From Lysobacterales bacterium (lineage in GTDB: Bacteria; Pseudomonadota; Gammaproteobacteria; Xanthomonadales; Xanthomonadaceae): a stretch of 64,000 bases of DNA. The notes under the pieces are model-generated. The model did not search any database, had not been told where the DNA came from, and was given only the letters and a program-made list of their open reading frames with translations. This document shows, piece by piece, positions 28,819-37,732 of the stretch. Position 1 is the first letter of the stretch, and each line of letters begins with the position of its first letter. The stretch is from positions 682,001 to 746,000 of the forward strand of contig JADCRD010000003.1 in NCBI GenBank assembly GCA_014946745.1, written 5' to 3'. The translations under genes were made by a program, and so were the position numbers.

Positions 28819-29259
28819 ATGCCCGTAGCCCGTCGCATCCCCGCCCTGTTCGCCGCGCTGCTGCTGCCCGTGGCCGGGTTCGCCCAAGCCAACGAGTACG
28901 AGGCCATCGTGCGCGCCCAGCTCGAAGCCATCAAGTCGGTCGGTGCGGGCGAGGGCTACAGCCAGGCTTTCGACGACCACTTCGACCTGCTCGGCAACCA
29001 GGCCAGCGATGACTACACCTTCGAGTTGAAGTCCGGACGCGAGTACTTCATCGCTGCCGTCTGCGACCAGGATTGCTCGGACCTCGATCTCAAGCTGTTC
29101 GACGAGAACGACAATGTCATCGCCGAAGATGCGCTGGTCGACGATGCGCCGATTGTGCGCGTCACGCCGCGCTGGAGCGGGCAGTTCCGCCTCAACGTCG
29201 GAATGTATGACTGCGGCAACGCGCCCTGCTTCTACGGCATCAGCGTGATGGGTCGCTGA
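28819..29259 (+). CDS. Secreted hypothetical protein
   Basis: A 146-residue exported protein with a signal peptide (ARRIPALFAALLLPVAGFA, cleavage near QAN). AGGAG lies six bases before the ATG. After a helical segment (EAIVRAQLEAIKSVGAGEGY) comes a beta-rich region with acidic patches (DYTFELKSGREYFIAAVCD, DLDLKLFDENDNVIAED) and a cysteine pair (YDCGNAPCFYG). The DLDLKLFDENDN pattern is like pre-peptidase C-terminal or Ca-binding beta-sandwich domains. I do not recognise a family and suggest no function. Position after gspE makes it a possible secretion substrate, but that is only a guess. Confidence 0.65.
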   Translation: MPVARRIPALFAALLLPVAGFAQANEYEAIVRAQLEAIKSVGAGEGYSQAFDDHFDLLGNQASDDYTFELKSGREYFIAAVCDQDCSDLDLKLFDENDNVIAEDALVDDAPIVRVTPRWSGQFRLNVGMYDCGNAPCFYGISVMGR

Positions 29260-29280
29260 GCCCCGCACGCCCCGCAATGA

Positions 29281-29306
29281 CAAAGCCCGCCGAATGGCGG
29301 GCTTTG
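29281..29306. terminator. Bidirectional intrinsic terminator
   Basis: CAAAGCCCGCC and GGCGGGCTTTG form a perfect 11-bp stem with a GAAT loop, followed by CTTCTGT. It lies between the convergent secreted protein gene and the thiolase gene. Confidence 0.75.
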
Positions 29307-29326
29307 CTTCTGTGGGATCGGCGGCT

Positions 29327-30613
29327 TCAGCGTTCGAGAATGGCGGTGACGCCCATGCCGCCGGCGGTGCAGACCGAGACCAGACCGCGGCCGCTGCCGC
29401 GCTCTTCCAGCAGCTTGGCCAGGGTGGCGATGATGCGTCCGCCGGTCGCCGCGAAGGGATGCCCGAAGGCCAGCGAGCTGCCGACCACGTTGAGCTTGGC
29501 CGGATCGATGCTGCCCAGCGGCGCGTCGAGGCCGAGCTTGTCGCGGCAGAAGCTCTCGCTTTCCCATGCGCGCAAGGTGCACAGCACCTGCGCGGCGAAG
29601 GCCTCGTGGATCTCGTAGAAGTCGAAGTCCTGCAGCGACAGGCCATGGCGCTTCAGCATCTGCGGCACCGCCCAAGCCGGCGCCATCAGCAGGCCCTCGC
29701 CGTGCACAAAGTCGACCGCGGCGACCTGCGCGTCGACCAGCCAGGCCTGCACCTTCAACCCGCGCGACTCGGCCCATTCCTGAGTGCCCAGCAGCACGGC
29801 AGAGGCGCCATCCGTGAGCGGCGTCGAGTTGCCTGCGGTCAGCGTGCCGCGGCCGGAAATCTTGTCGAAGGCGGGCTTCAGCGTCGCCAGCTTCTCGACG
29901 GTGGTGTCAGGCCGCAGGATGTTGTCGCGGGTCATGCCGCGGAAAGGCACCACCAGCCCCTCGAAGAAGCCGCGCTCGTAGGCAGCGGCGGCCTTGTGGT
30001 GCGAGGCCGCGGCCAGCGCGTCCTGATCCGCTCGGGCGATCTTCCATTCCTGCGCCATCAGTTCGCAGTGCTGGCCCATGCTCTTGCCCGTGCGCGGCTC
30101 GCCCACGCCGGGGAACTCGGGCTTCAGTTCGCGCGGCGAAAAGCCGCGAAAGGCGCGCAGGCGATCACCGGCGGAGCGCGCCATGTTGGCGTCCAGCAAG
30201 CGTCGGCGCAGCGGGCGGCTGACGTTGATCGGCACGTCCGAGGTCGTGTCGGAGCCGCCGCCGATGCCGGAGTCGATCTGTCCCAGCGCGATCTTGTTGG
30301 CGATGTGGACGACGGTATCGAGGCTGGTGCCGCAGGCGCGCTGCAGGGTGATGCCCGGCGTCGCCGGCGAAAGGCCCGAGGACAGTGTGGCCTCGCGGCC
30401 GAGGTTCCAGTCGCTGCTGTGCTTCAGGACCGCGCCGAGCGCGACCTCGCCCAGCTGCGCGCCGTGCAGGCCAAAGCGTTCGACGAGAGCGCCCAGCGTG
30501 CGGATCGACATGCCGAGGTTGCCGACATCGGCATAGGCGGTGTTGTTGCGGCAGAAGGGAATGCGGACGCCGCCGAGGATGCCGACGGGGCGGACTGTGC
30601 GGGTGGGGCTCAT
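29327..30613 (-). CDS. Acetyl-CoA C-acyltransferase (thiolase), FadI-like
   Basis: A 428-residue thiolase expected to cleave 3-ketoacyl-CoA in beta-oxidation or to condense acyl-CoAs. The nucleophilic cysteine is in TLQRACGTSLDT, the catalytic histidines are in YEIHEAFAAQVL and AFGHPFAATGGR, and the second cysteine is in SVCTAGGMGV. Length and the loop content suit FadI/trifunctional-type thiolases better than the short 390-residue biosynthetic ones. The start is uncertain: ATG 30613 is used, ATG 30622 is possible, and neither has a clear Shine-Dalgarno. No partner hydratase/dehydrogenase gene is adjacent. Confidence 0.88.
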   Translation of the reverse strand: MSPTRTVRPVGILGGVRIPFCRNNTAYADVGNLGMSIRTLGALVERFGLHGAQLGEVALGAVLKHSSDWNLGREATLSSGLSPATPGITLQRACGTSLDTVVHIANKIALGQIDSGIGGGSDTTSDVPINVSRPLRRRLLDANMARSAGDRLRAFRGFSPRELKPEFPGVGEPRTGKSMGQHCELMAQEWKIARADQDALAAASHHKAAAAYERGFFEGLVVPFRGMTRDNILRPDTTVEKLATLKPAFDKISGRGTLTAGNSTPLTDGASAVLLGTQEWAESRGLKVQAWLVDAQVAAVDFVHGEGLLMAPAWAVPQMLKRHGLSLQDFDFYEIHEAFAAQVLCTLRAWESESFCRDKLGLDAPLGSIDPAKLNVVGSSLAFGHPFAATGGRIIATLAKLLEERGSGRGLVSVCTAGGMGVTAILER

Positions 30614-30722
30614 GCGCTTCATGCCGTGCAAGCCAAAGGTCGGCGGATAATAGCCCAGCGATTCCGAGCGAAAGCTTTAGCGCAGGCCGCGCGCGCCTGC
30701 CATTGACGAAGGAAAGCCTCAA

Positions 30723-31628
30723 GTGGACGAGAACCTGAACTGCTTCGGCGCACTCGCGCTGGAGATCAGCCCGCAGTCGGCGAACGAGGACGCACCTGTC
30801 GAGTTCGCGTCTGGCCAAGAGACGCTCGAGCGCGAGGCCGCCGAGCCGCTGCTGGAGCCGATCCTGATCGATCTGCAGCGCCTGCTGCCTGCGGCCTCCC
30901 GCCTGGATCTGGGGCTGGCCATGGCGAGCTTTGATCCGGCCGAGCTGCTGCGCCCGGGTTGGCCGGTGTTCACTGCGCTGGCAGATCTTCTGGTGGGGGC
31001 TCCCGGCGAGCGCTCGCAAGCGCGGGTCGTCAGCCTGTGGGCCAGCGGTGGTCGTATGCCCGCGCCGGGCCTGCAGCCGGACCCTGCACTTCGCGGGGGG
31101 CCGCTGCGGCTGCTGCCCTTCGTGCTGCACGGTGGCGCTTCCCGCATCGCCGAGGTCGGCCAGCAAATGGAGTCCGAGCTGATCGAGAAGGGCATGGCTG
31201 CAGCGGCCACCGCGCTGGCCGCGCAGAGCGCCTTCGGCCTGCCGCTGGAGCACGTGCGTTACCTCAGCCTGCACGATCTCTGCGCAATGACCGCCCTGCA
31301 GTACGAGCACGCGGGGCTTGCGCCCGTGTGGAAAATGATCGAGTGCGCGCTGTTCGCGCCGCAGGCCGAGGAATGGGTCGCCGAGAGTGATGAGCCGCCA
31401 GCGCTGTACGCCAGCGGCGACGTGCGGATCGGCGTCGAGCCCGAAGCCCTGCTGAGCGCGCAGGCCGAGGCGCTAGGGGTGCCAGCGAGTCGCCTGGCCC
31501 AGCTGCGCCGCCTGCGCGCGCGGCAGTGGCAGGCGGTGCTGGCGGCGCACGGGATCAGCGCAGAACTCGTCGAACTCAGCAGCGCCGAGGCCGAGGGCGA
31601 GCTGCGGGCGCGCCTCAGGAAGCACTGA
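30723..31628 (+). CDS. Conserved hypothetical protein
   Basis: A 301-residue, leucine- and alanine-rich, apparently soluble protein with no signal peptide or membrane helix. The frame starts at GTG 30723 with a purine run (GAAGGAAAG) about 9-11 bases upstream. Two halves can be distinguished: an acidic N-terminal half with SRLDLGLAMASFDPAELL, and a second half with LSLHDLCAMTALQYEHAGLA and a basic leucine-rich end. I recognise no family and propose no function. It is divergent from the thiolase gene. Confidence 0.6.
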   Translation: MDENLNCFGALALEISPQSANEDAPVEFASGQETLEREAAEPLLEPILIDLQRLLPAASRLDLGLAMASFDPAELLRPGWPVFTALADLLVGAPGERSQARVVSLWASGGRMPAPGLQPDPALRGGPLRLLPFVLHGGASRIAEVGQQMESELIEKGMAAAATALAAQSAFGLPLEHVRYLSLHDLCAMTALQYEHAGLAPVWKMIECALFAPQAEEWVAESDEPPALYASGDVRIGVEPEALLSAQAEALGVPASRLAQLRRLRARQWQAVLAAHGISAELVELSSAEAEGELRARLRKH

Positions 31629-31633
31629 AGAGC

Positions 31634-31747
31634 TGGGATTCGGGATTGGGGATTCGGGATTCGAAAGAGCAGGCAGCGAAGGCTTCGCGGAATCCCCAAT
31701 CCCCAATCCCCAATCCCCAATCCCGAATGCCGAATGCCGAATCCCCA
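31634..31747. repeat. Inverted block of GGGATT-type heptamers
   Basis: The 5' side has a run of GGGATTCG/GGGATTGG units (about 31636-31660) and the 3' side a run of the complementary units (AATCCCC, AATCCCG, and GCCGAAT variants, about 31690-31747). The two arms can fold on each other around a short spacer containing AGAGCAGGCAGCGAAG. Heptamer blocks of this kind are common between genes in Xanthomonas relatives. No coding sense is apparent. Confidence 0.7.
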
Positions 31748-31751
31748 AATA

Positions 31752-31783
31752 GCAAGCCCCGAGGCGTGCGCCCCGGGGCTTGC
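31752..31783 (-). terminator. Hairpin after the fasciclin gene
   Basis: GCAAGCCCCG pairs perfectly with CGGGGCTTGC around a 12-base loop, 24 bases beyond the stop of the minus-strand fasciclin gene. Confidence 0.6.
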
Positions 31784-31806
31784 GAACTCCGCGGTTCGGA
31801 GCGCGC

Positions 31807-32292
31807 TTACGGCAGAATCACGGTGTCAATCACGTGGATCACGCCGTTGCTGCCGACGATGTCGGTGGCGGTCACGGTGGCGTTGTTGATCTTGACGCCA
31901 TTGCTGGTGTCGATCGTGAGCTTCTTGCCGTTCACGGTATCGGCTTCAGTCAGGCCGCCCACGTCGGCCGCCAGCACCTTCGCGGGGACTACGTGGTAGG
32001 TGAGGATCGCGACCAGCTGCTCTTTGTTCTCAGGCTTCAGCAGGTTCTCGACGGTGCCGGCCGGCAGCTTGGCGAAGGCGGCATTGGTCGGGGCGAAGAC
32101 GGTGAACGGGCCCGGGCCACTCAGGGTCTCGGCCAAGCCGGCCGCCTGCACCGCTGCGACCAAGGTGGAGAAGTCGGGATTGCCGGCGGCGATCTCGACC
32201 ACGTTCTGCTCCTTCTTCGTGCCGTGGTGGTCGGCGAAGGCGATGGGGGCGATCAGCAGGGCGGCGGCGATAAACATCAGACGCTTGAACAT
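31807..32292 (-). CDS. Secreted fasciclin (FAS1) domain protein
   Basis: A 161-residue exported protein with a signal peptide (RLMFIAAALLIAPIAFA) and one complete FAS1 domain: the H1 box TVFAPTNAAFAKLP, the middle YHVVPAKVL, and the H2 box GVIHVIDTVILP. GGAG lies six bases before the ATG. FAS1 domains mediate adhesion or cell-surface interactions, and single-domain secreted forms are widespread in bacteria without an assigned partner. It stands alone between repeats and a GNAT gene. Confidence 0.92.
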   Translation of the reverse strand: MFKRLMFIAAALLIAPIAFADHHGTKKEQNVVEIAAGNPDFSTLVAAVQAAGLAETLSGPGPFTVFAPTNAAFAKLPAGTVENLLKPENKEQLVAILTYHVVPAKVLAADVGGLTEADTVNGKKLTIDTSNGVKINNATVTATDIVGSNGVIHVIDTVILP

Positions 32293-32576
32293 GGCGTTCT
32301 CCGGCGAGTGTTGGGAATTCAGCGGTGTGCTGCACGCCGCGTTGGGCCGTATGCCCGTCGCTTCAGCGTGGCGCGCAGTCTGCGCAGGTCACTGTTCAAC
32401 GCCTGTCTATTTCCGGTGAGAGCGGTCTTGAGTGATGCGAAGCGCGCTTTCACCGGCGCGCAGACGAGATGAAGGCGCGCTCACGCCTCTCTCGCCGTTC
32501 AGCGGAGCGCCGCGCTCTGCCGCCTTGTGCCCACGGCGCCGCCATCGCGAGCCGCTCTTGCGCAAGCCACGAGGCT

Positions 32577-33038
32577 TCACCCGCGTGTGGAGACTTCAAA
32601 CATCCGGTAGTGCGCTTCCGCCATGCCGAGGGCGCTGTAGGTGGCCTGTGCGTGGGCGTTATCGCGCTCCACGTACAGGCGCAGGCCGCAGACATCGGCG
32701 CGGGCTCGGGCCTCGCGTTCGACGCTGTCGTACAGCGCGCGGAACACGCCGCAGCGGCGCGCTTCGGGCCGCACGTACACGCTCTGGATCCACCACCAGT
32801 CGCCGCAGCGCCAGTCGCTCCACTCGCGAGTCAACATGAGTGCGCCGACTACGGTGCCGTCGCGTTCGGCGACCCGGTACTGGCCTTTCGCGGCGTCGGC
32901 CAGCAGCAGGGCCACGCCCGCGCGCAGGCGCTCCGGGTCGAGTGTGAGCTGTTCGGTCTCCAGCGCCATGGCTGCGTTGAAGCCGACCAAGGTGTCGAGG
33001 TCTTCCGGGCGCGCGGGGCGGATCGTGATCGGCGGCAT
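32577..33038 (-). CDS. GNAT-family N-acetyltransferase
   Basis: A 153-residue GNAT enzyme transferring an acetyl group from acetyl-CoA to an unknown amine. The fold is visible from PITIRPARPEDLDTLVGF through GTVVGALMLTREWSDW. The acetyl-CoA-binding motif is WIQSVYVRPEARRCGVFRAL, followed by GLRLYVERDNAHAQATYSAL and MAEAHYRMF. The usual arginine- and glycine-rich pyrophosphate loop is slightly altered (RRCGVF). ATG 33038 is the typical family start; ATG 33071 would add 11 residues. Neither has a clear Shine-Dalgarno. Substrate unknown. Confidence 0.85.
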   Translation of the reverse strand: MPPITIRPARPEDLDTLVGFNAAMALETEQLTLDPERLRAGVALLLADAAKGQYRVAERDGTVVGALMLTREWSDWRCGDWWWIQSVYVRPEARRCGVFRALYDSVEREARARADVCGLRLYVERDNAHAQATYSALGMAEAHYRMFEVSTRG

Positions 33039-33170
33039 CGGGCTTTGCAGCGGGAAAGGGCGATCCTTCATTCTGCGCGAGTGCGGACGCCAGAGTCGCC
33101 GTGGGCGCAGCGCAGCCCGCCCATTCGGCCGAAAGTCTTGAGGCCCGCCGCGGCTGCTAGACTCCGCGCC

Positions 33171-33923
33171 ATGTTCAAGGATCACTTCTCCGCCCAGGCC
33201 GGCCTGTATGCCGCGGCGCGCCCGAGCTATCCCGAGGCGCTGTTCGACTGGCTGGCCGGCCTGCCTGGTGAGCGCGAACTCGCCTGGGATGTCGGCTGCG
33301 GCAGCGGTCAAGCGGCGCTGCCACTGGCGCGTCGCTTCGAACGGGTGGTTGCCACCGACCCCAGCGCCGCCCAGGTCGCGCTGGCGGACACGCTGGGCAA
33401 TATCGACTACCGCGTCGAGCCGGCCGAGCTGCCGTCCCTGCCGCTGGGCAGCGTTGACCTGATCACCGTCGCTCAGGCTCTGCACTGGTTCGATCGCGAT
33501 GCGTTCTACGACGCGGTCTATGGCGTCCTGAGAAAAGACGGCGTCATCGCCGTCTGGTGCTACGGGCTGTCGCTGGTCATGCCGCCGGTCGACCAGATCT
33601 TCATGCGTCTCTACCGCGGTGTGTTGGGCCCGTACTGGCCGCCCGAGCGCAAGCATGTCGAGAACGGCTATGCCGAGCTGGCGTTTCCGTTCGAGCCGAT
33701 CGAGGCGCCACGTTTCAACATCGAGCTGGACCTGCGTCTTGCGGATTACCTCGACTACCTGCGCAGCTGGTCTGCCAGCCAGGCTTGGCTGCGCAAGCAC
33801 GGCGAGGATCCGGTGCAGCAGATTGCCGAAGAGATGGCGATCGCCTGGGGCGATCCCGAGCAGGCGCGTCGCGTGCGCTGGCCGATCCATCTGAAGGTCG
33901 GACGGCGCTTGCCGCCCGACTGA
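33171..33923 (+). CDS. Class I SAM-dependent methyltransferase
   Basis: A 250-residue methyltransferase of the Methyltransf_11 type. SAM-binding motif I is AWDVGCGSGQAALPLA, acidic motif II is VVATDPSAAQV, and later motifs include LITVAQALHWFDRDAFY and LRKDGVIAVWCYG. The substrate is unknown: relatives act on small molecules such as trans-aconitate. It ends 15 bases before gspF and may be co-transcribed with it. Confidence 0.85.
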   Translation: MFKDHFSAQAGLYAAARPSYPEALFDWLAGLPGERELAWDVGCGSGQAALPLARRFERVVATDPSAAQVALADTLGNIDYRVEPAELPSLPLGSVDLITVAQALHWFDRDAFYDAVYGVLRKDGVIAVWCYGLSLVMPPVDQIFMRLYRGVLGPYWPPERKHVENGYAELAFPFEPIEAPRFNIELDLRLADYLDYLRSWSASQAWLRKHGEDPVQQIAEEMAIAWGDPEQARRVRWPIHLKVGRRLPPD

Positions 33924-33938
33924 TCGCCCGCGCATCCC

Positions 33939-35132
33939 ATGCCTGCTTTCGAGTACAGCGCGCTCGATGCCGGTGGCCGCCGCACGCGCGGCGTGCTGCA
34001 GGCGGATACCGCACGCTCCGCCCGCAGTCAGCTGCGCGAGCGCGGGCTGAACCCGCTCACCGTCGACGAAGCCGCGCCGTCCGCCGGAGCGGGCGCGCGC
34101 AGCCTGGGTAGCGCCCCGCGCGCCCTGCTGATGCGTCAGCTGGCGACACTGGTGGCCTCGGGCCTGCCCATCGACGAGTCACTGGCCGCACTGGCCGAAG
34201 GCAGCGAGGGCCGGCTGCGCAGCCAGGTGATGGCGCTGCGCGCCCGCGTGCTGGAGGGCAGCACGCTCGCCGCCGCTATGGCCGAGTACCCGGGCTCGTT
34301 TCCGGCGCTGTATCGCGCGTCGGTGGCGGCGGGTGAGGCGGCCGGCAAGCTCGACGGCATCCTGCTGCGTCTGGCCGACTACGCCGAGAGCCGCGACGCG
34401 CTGGGCCGACGCGTGCTGTTGGCGCTGACCTATCCCCTGCTGCTGTCGACCGTGGCGATCGCCGTGGTTGCCGGCTTGATGGTCTGGGTCGTGCCCCAGG
34501 TGATCGGCGTGTTCAGCCAGTTCGGTCAGGCCCTGCCGCTGCCCACCCGGATGCTGGTCGCGCTGTCAGGTTTCGTGCAGGCCTATGGGCTCTGGCTGCT
34601 GCTGGCTCTGCCGCTGCTCGCTGCTGCGGCATGGCTGGCTCTGCGCCAGCCCGGCGCACGCGCCGCCCTGGATGCGTTCAGCCTGCGCGTTCCGATCTGG
34701 GGCCGTTTGGCGCGCGCGCTGGACACCGCGCGCTTCGCCCGCACCCTGGCCCTGTTGACCGCTGCCGCGGTGCCATTGCTGGAGGCGCTCTCGATCGCCA
34801 GCCAGGTGGTCCAGAACCGCAGCCTGCGCGAGGCGCTGGCGCGCGCTTCCTTGCGGGTGCGTGAGGGGCAGGGGCTGTCGCGGGCCCTGGCCGACAGCCG
34901 ACAGTTCCCGCCGGTCGCGCTGCGCTTGATCGCCAGCGGCGAGCGCAGCGGTCGTCTGCACGCCATGCTCGATGAAGCCGCGCTGCAGCAGGAGCGCGAG
35001 CTGGACACCGCGCTCGGCGTGGCCATGGCCGCGCTGGGCCCGGGCGTGATCCTGCTGATCGGCGGCCTGGTGCTGTTCGTGGTGCTGGCGATCCTGCTGC
35101 CGATCTTCCAGATCAACACCCTGGTGCGCTGA
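33939..35132 (+). CDS. gspF: Type II secretion inner-membrane protein GspF
   Basis: A 397-residue polytopic inner-membrane platform protein of the type II secretion or type IV pilus family. It has two GspF repeats. The first includes LMRQLATLVASGLPIDESLA and the second FARTLALLTAAAVPLLEAL, with three hydrophobic helices (VLLALTYPLLLSTVAIAVVA, LWLLLALPLLAAAAWLAL, LGPGVILLIGGLVLFVVLAI). N-terminal FEYSALDAGGRRTRGVLQAD is the family opening. It lies 5.3 kb from gspC-D-E, directly before ftsE (6-base gap). It is the only other secretion gene in the window; pseudopilins G-K and L-M are absent here. Confidence 0.92.
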   Translation: MPAFEYSALDAGGRRTRGVLQADTARSARSQLRERGLNPLTVDEAAPSAGAGARSLGSAPRALLMRQLATLVASGLPIDESLAALAEGSEGRLRSQVMALRARVLEGSTLAAAMAEYPGSFPALYRASVAAGEAAGKLDGILLRLADYAESRDALGRRVLLALTYPLLLSTVAIAVVAGLMVWVVPQVIGVFSQFGQALPLPTRMLVALSGFVQAYGLWLLLALPLLAAAAWLALRQPGARAALDAFSLRVPIWGRLARALDTARFARTLALLTAAAVPLLEALSIASQVVQNRSLREALARASLRVREGQGLSRALADSRQFPPVALRLIASGERSGRLHAMLDEAALQQERELDTALGVAMAALGPGVILLIGGLVLFVVLAILLPIFQINTLVR

Positions 35133-35138
35133 GATCCG

Positions 35139-35855
35139 ATGCGAGCCCGCACTTCGACCCCCGATTCCGCCTTGCCGCTGCTGCGTTTCGATGCGGTGTC
35201 CAAGCGCTATGCCGGCGGCAGCGAGGCGCTGAGTGAGCTGAGCTTCGATTTGGAGCGCGGTGAGATGGTGTTCGTCACCGGTCATTCCGGTGCCGGCAAG
35301 AGCACCCTGCTGCGCTTGATCCACTTGGCCGAGCGCGCGAGCCGCGGCAGCGTGCTGCTGGAGGGCCGCAACCTTGCGCAGGTCAGCGCTCGCGAGCAGC
35401 CCTTCGTGCGTCGGCGAGTCGGCATGGTGTTCCAGGACCACCGCCTGCTGCTCGATCGCAGTCTGTTCGACAACATCGCCCTGCCGCTGCTGATCGCTGG
35501 CCTGCCGCGCGCTGAGATCGCGGCGCGCGTGCGCGCAGCGCTCGATCGGGTCGGTCTGCTGGCCCGCGAGCGCAGCTTGCCGCTGGGGCTCTCGGCCGGC
35601 GAGCAGCAGCGCGTTGGTATCGCCCGCGCCATCGTCGCGCAGCCGCCGCTGCTGCTCGCGGATGAGCCGACCGGCAACCTCGACCCGCAGCTGGCCGAAG
35701 ACATCATGCAGCTGTTCGCCGAGCTGCCGGCACAGGGCACGGCGGTGCTGGTCGCCAGCCACGACCTGCATCTGGTGCGGCGCATGGGCAAGCGCGTTCT
35801 GGTGCTGGATCATGGCCGGCTGGTCGATGACTTCCGCCCCGGAGTGCCGGCATGA
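35139..35855 (+). CDS. ftsE: Cell division ATP-binding protein FtsE
   Basis: A 238-residue ABC-type ATPase that with FtsX regulates peptidoglycan amidases at the division septum. Motifs: VFVTGHSGAGKSTLLRLI (Walker A), MVFQDHRLL (Q loop), LGLSAGEQQRVGIARAI (signature, with GLSAGEQQ in place of LSGGEQQ), LLLADEPTGNLD (Walker B) and VASHD. It overlaps ftsX by ATGA. The order ftsE-ftsX, then rpoH three genes on, is the conserved gammaproteobacterial arrangement; here gspF takes the place of the usual ftsY just upstream. Confidence 0.93.
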   Translation: MRARTSTPDSALPLLRFDAVSKRYAGGSEALSELSFDLERGEMVFVTGHSGAGKSTLLRLIHLAERASRGSVLLEGRNLAQVSAREQPFVRRRVGMVFQDHRLLLDRSLFDNIALPLLIAGLPRAEIAARVRAALDRVGLLARERSLPLGLSAGEQQRVGIARAIVAQPPLLLADEPTGNLDPQLAEDIMQLFAELPAQGTAVLVASHDLHLVRRMGKRVLVLDHGRLVDDFRPGVPA

Positions 35856-36847
35856 GCCGCAACCGTCGCCGTCGCCCGCCGGCTGCGCCGCGCGTCGCTG
35901 CCGTACCCCGCGGATTCGCGGCTGCGCTGTCGCACTTGCGCGATCTGCATCTCTACAGCCTGGTGTCGAGCCTCGGGCGAATCGCGACCCGTCCGTTTGC
36001 CACGGCCCTGACCGTGGGTGTCATTGCCATCGCCTTGGTGCTGCCGCTGGCGTTGGCCTTGATGCTCGACAACCTGAAGGGGCTCACCGGTGCGGTCGAG
36101 CAGGCCCGTGAGATCGGTGTCTTCCTCGAACTCGACCTTGATCAGGCCGCCCAGCAGCAGGTCGAGCAGGCCGCCCGCGACCTGCCCGGCGTCGCAGACG
36201 TCAGCTTGCGCACGCCGCAACAGGGGTTGGCCGAGTTCGAGCGCTACGCCGGTTTTGGTGAAGCCCTCGCACTGCTCGACGAGAACCCCATACCCGCGGT
36301 GCTGGACGTGGCGCCGGCAGTCCATGCGGACCTGCCTGCACTTGTAGGTGCGCTGGAGTCATTGCGTGGCGTTGAACTGGTCCAGCACGACGCGCTCTGG
36401 CGGCAACGTCTGGAGGCTTGGCTACAGCTCGGTGAGCGTGCCGTCCTGGCGCTGGGTGTGCTGCTGCTGGCCGGCGCACTGCTGGTGGTCGGCAACACAG
36501 TGCGTTTGGATGTGCAGGGCCGCGCCGAGGAAATCGCGGTTGTCCAGCTGCTGGGCGGCACGGCCGGCTTCATCCGGCGTCCATTTCTGTACCTCGGTGC
36601 CTGGTACGGCCTGCTGGCCGGTCTTCTGGCGCTGGCGCTCCTGGCCGCGCTGCAGTTTGGGCTGTCGGCCCCGGTGGATGCCTTGGTTCGCACCTATGAC
36701 AGCGGTTTCCGGCTGCGCGGACTCGGCATCCTTCCCACCCTTGCGGTACCCTGCGCGGCTGCCGCACTGGGCTGGTTGGGGGCCTTCCTCGCTGTCGGCC
36801 ACCATCTACGCCAAGGACAGTCGGGGAGGACAGTCGATGTGGAGTGA
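35852..36847 (+). CDS. ftsX: Cell division permease-like protein FtsX
   Basis: A 331-residue inner-membrane protein that transmits FtsE ATPase cycles to periplasmic amidase activators. It has a basic cytoplasmic N-terminus, a first helix (FATALTVGVIAIALVLPLAL), and a periplasmic domain with REIGVFLELDLDQAAQQQV and the ENPIPAVLDV segment. Three more helices follow (AVLALGVLLLAGALLVVG, YGLLAGLLALALLAAL, LPTLAVPCAAAALGWLGAFL). It is coupled to ftsE by a four-base overlap and followed 36 bases later by a response regulator gene. Confidence 0.92.
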   Translation: MSRNRRRRPPAAPRVAAVPRGFAAALSHLRDLHLYSLVSSLGRIATRPFATALTVGVIAIALVLPLALALMLDNLKGLTGAVEQAREIGVFLELDLDQAAQQQVEQAARDLPGVADVSLRTPQQGLAEFERYAGFGEALALLDENPIPAVLDVAPAVHADLPALVGALESLRGVELVQHDALWRQRLEAWLQLGERAVLALGVLLLAGALLVVGNTVRLDVQGRAEEIAVVQLLGGTAGFIRRPFLYLGAWYGLLAGLLALALLAALQFGLSAPVDALVRTYDSGFRLRGLGILPTLAVPCAAAALGWLGAFLAVGHHLRQGQSGRTVDVE

Positions 36848-36883
36848 GTGGCATCAACCGTTGCTGTGGGTCGAGGTGCGCGC

Positions 36884-37732
36884 ATGAGCGGCGCCAGCAT
36901 CACCCGCCACATCACCTCGGAGACTCCGCGGGTCATGGTGGTGGACGGCTCCAAGGTCGTGCGTCGGCTGCTGGAGCAGGTGCTGAAGGCCGAACTGCCG
37001 GGCGTCACCTTGCTGTCCTGCGAGACCGGCGCCGAGGCCCAGGTCGCCCTGCAATCCGGCGTGGTCGACCTGGTCACCACCGCCCTGCGCCTGCCCGACA
37101 TGGATGGTCTGCAGCTCGCCCGCTACGTGCGCGAGCATGCGCCGCAGGCCTTCATCCCGATCATCGTGGTGTCGGGCGATGTCAACGAGCGGCTCATCGA
37201 GCGCAGCTTCAGTGACGACGTCACCGACTACTTCGACAAGTCGCTCGGCTTCGCCGCGCTGGGCGCCTTTATCCGCGGTTACGTCCATCCACAGGACGAA
37301 ACCGGCGGTGATGTGCTCTATGTGGAAGACAGCAAAGTCGTGGCGGTCGCCACCCGCCGCATGCTGGAGAAACATGGCCTCAAGGTGACCCATGTGGTCA
37401 GCGTCGAAGACGCGTTGGCGCTGCTCGAACAGTACGTGGCCGAGGGCCGCGTGCCGGGTCCGGACATCGTGCTGACCGACGTCTACCTCAAAGGCGGAAT
37501 GACCGGTCATGACCTGTTGGAGCAGGTGCGCGGCCGCTTCGCCTACGGCAAGGCCCAGCTGCCCATCCTGGTGATGACCGGCGACGACAATCCGGCCAAC
37601 CAGTCCGCCCTTCTGCGCGCCGGCGCGAACGACCTGGTCGAGAAGCCGATCGAGGAACGCCTCCTGGTCACCAAGCTGCTCTTCCAGCTGCGGGTCGGCC
37701 GGATCATGCGTTCCAAGGTGCAGGGCGCTTGA
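36884..37732 (+). CDS. Response regulator with two receiver domains, the first degenerate
   Basis: A 282-residue protein of two CheY-like receivers and no output domain. ATG 36884 follows GAGG by seven bases and is preferred over GTG 36848. Receiver 1 ([19 protein letters not shown]) has glycine for the second acidic residue and alanine at residue 67, where phospho-aspartate is expected ([14 protein letters not shown]). It keeps the lysine in YFDKS. Receiver 2 ([18 protein letters not shown]) is intact, with D199 in IVLTDVYL and the lysine in VEKPI. Such a protein could relay phosphate or act through protein contacts. It lies between ftsX and ung; the partner kinase is not visible. Confidence 0.85.
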   Translation: MSGASITRHITSETPRVMVVDGSKVVRRLLEQVLKAELPGVTLLSCETGAEAQVALQSGVVDLVTTALRLPDMDGLQLARYVREHAPQAFIPIIVVSGDVNERLIERSFSDDVTDYFDKSLGFAALGAFIRGYVHPQDETGGDVLYVEDSKVVAVATRRMLEKHGLKVTHVVSVEDALALLEQYVAEGRVPGPDIVLTDVYLKGGMTGHDLLEQVRGRFAYGKAQLPILVMTGDDNPANQSALLRAGANDLVEKPIEERLLVTKLLFQLRVGRIMRSKVQGA

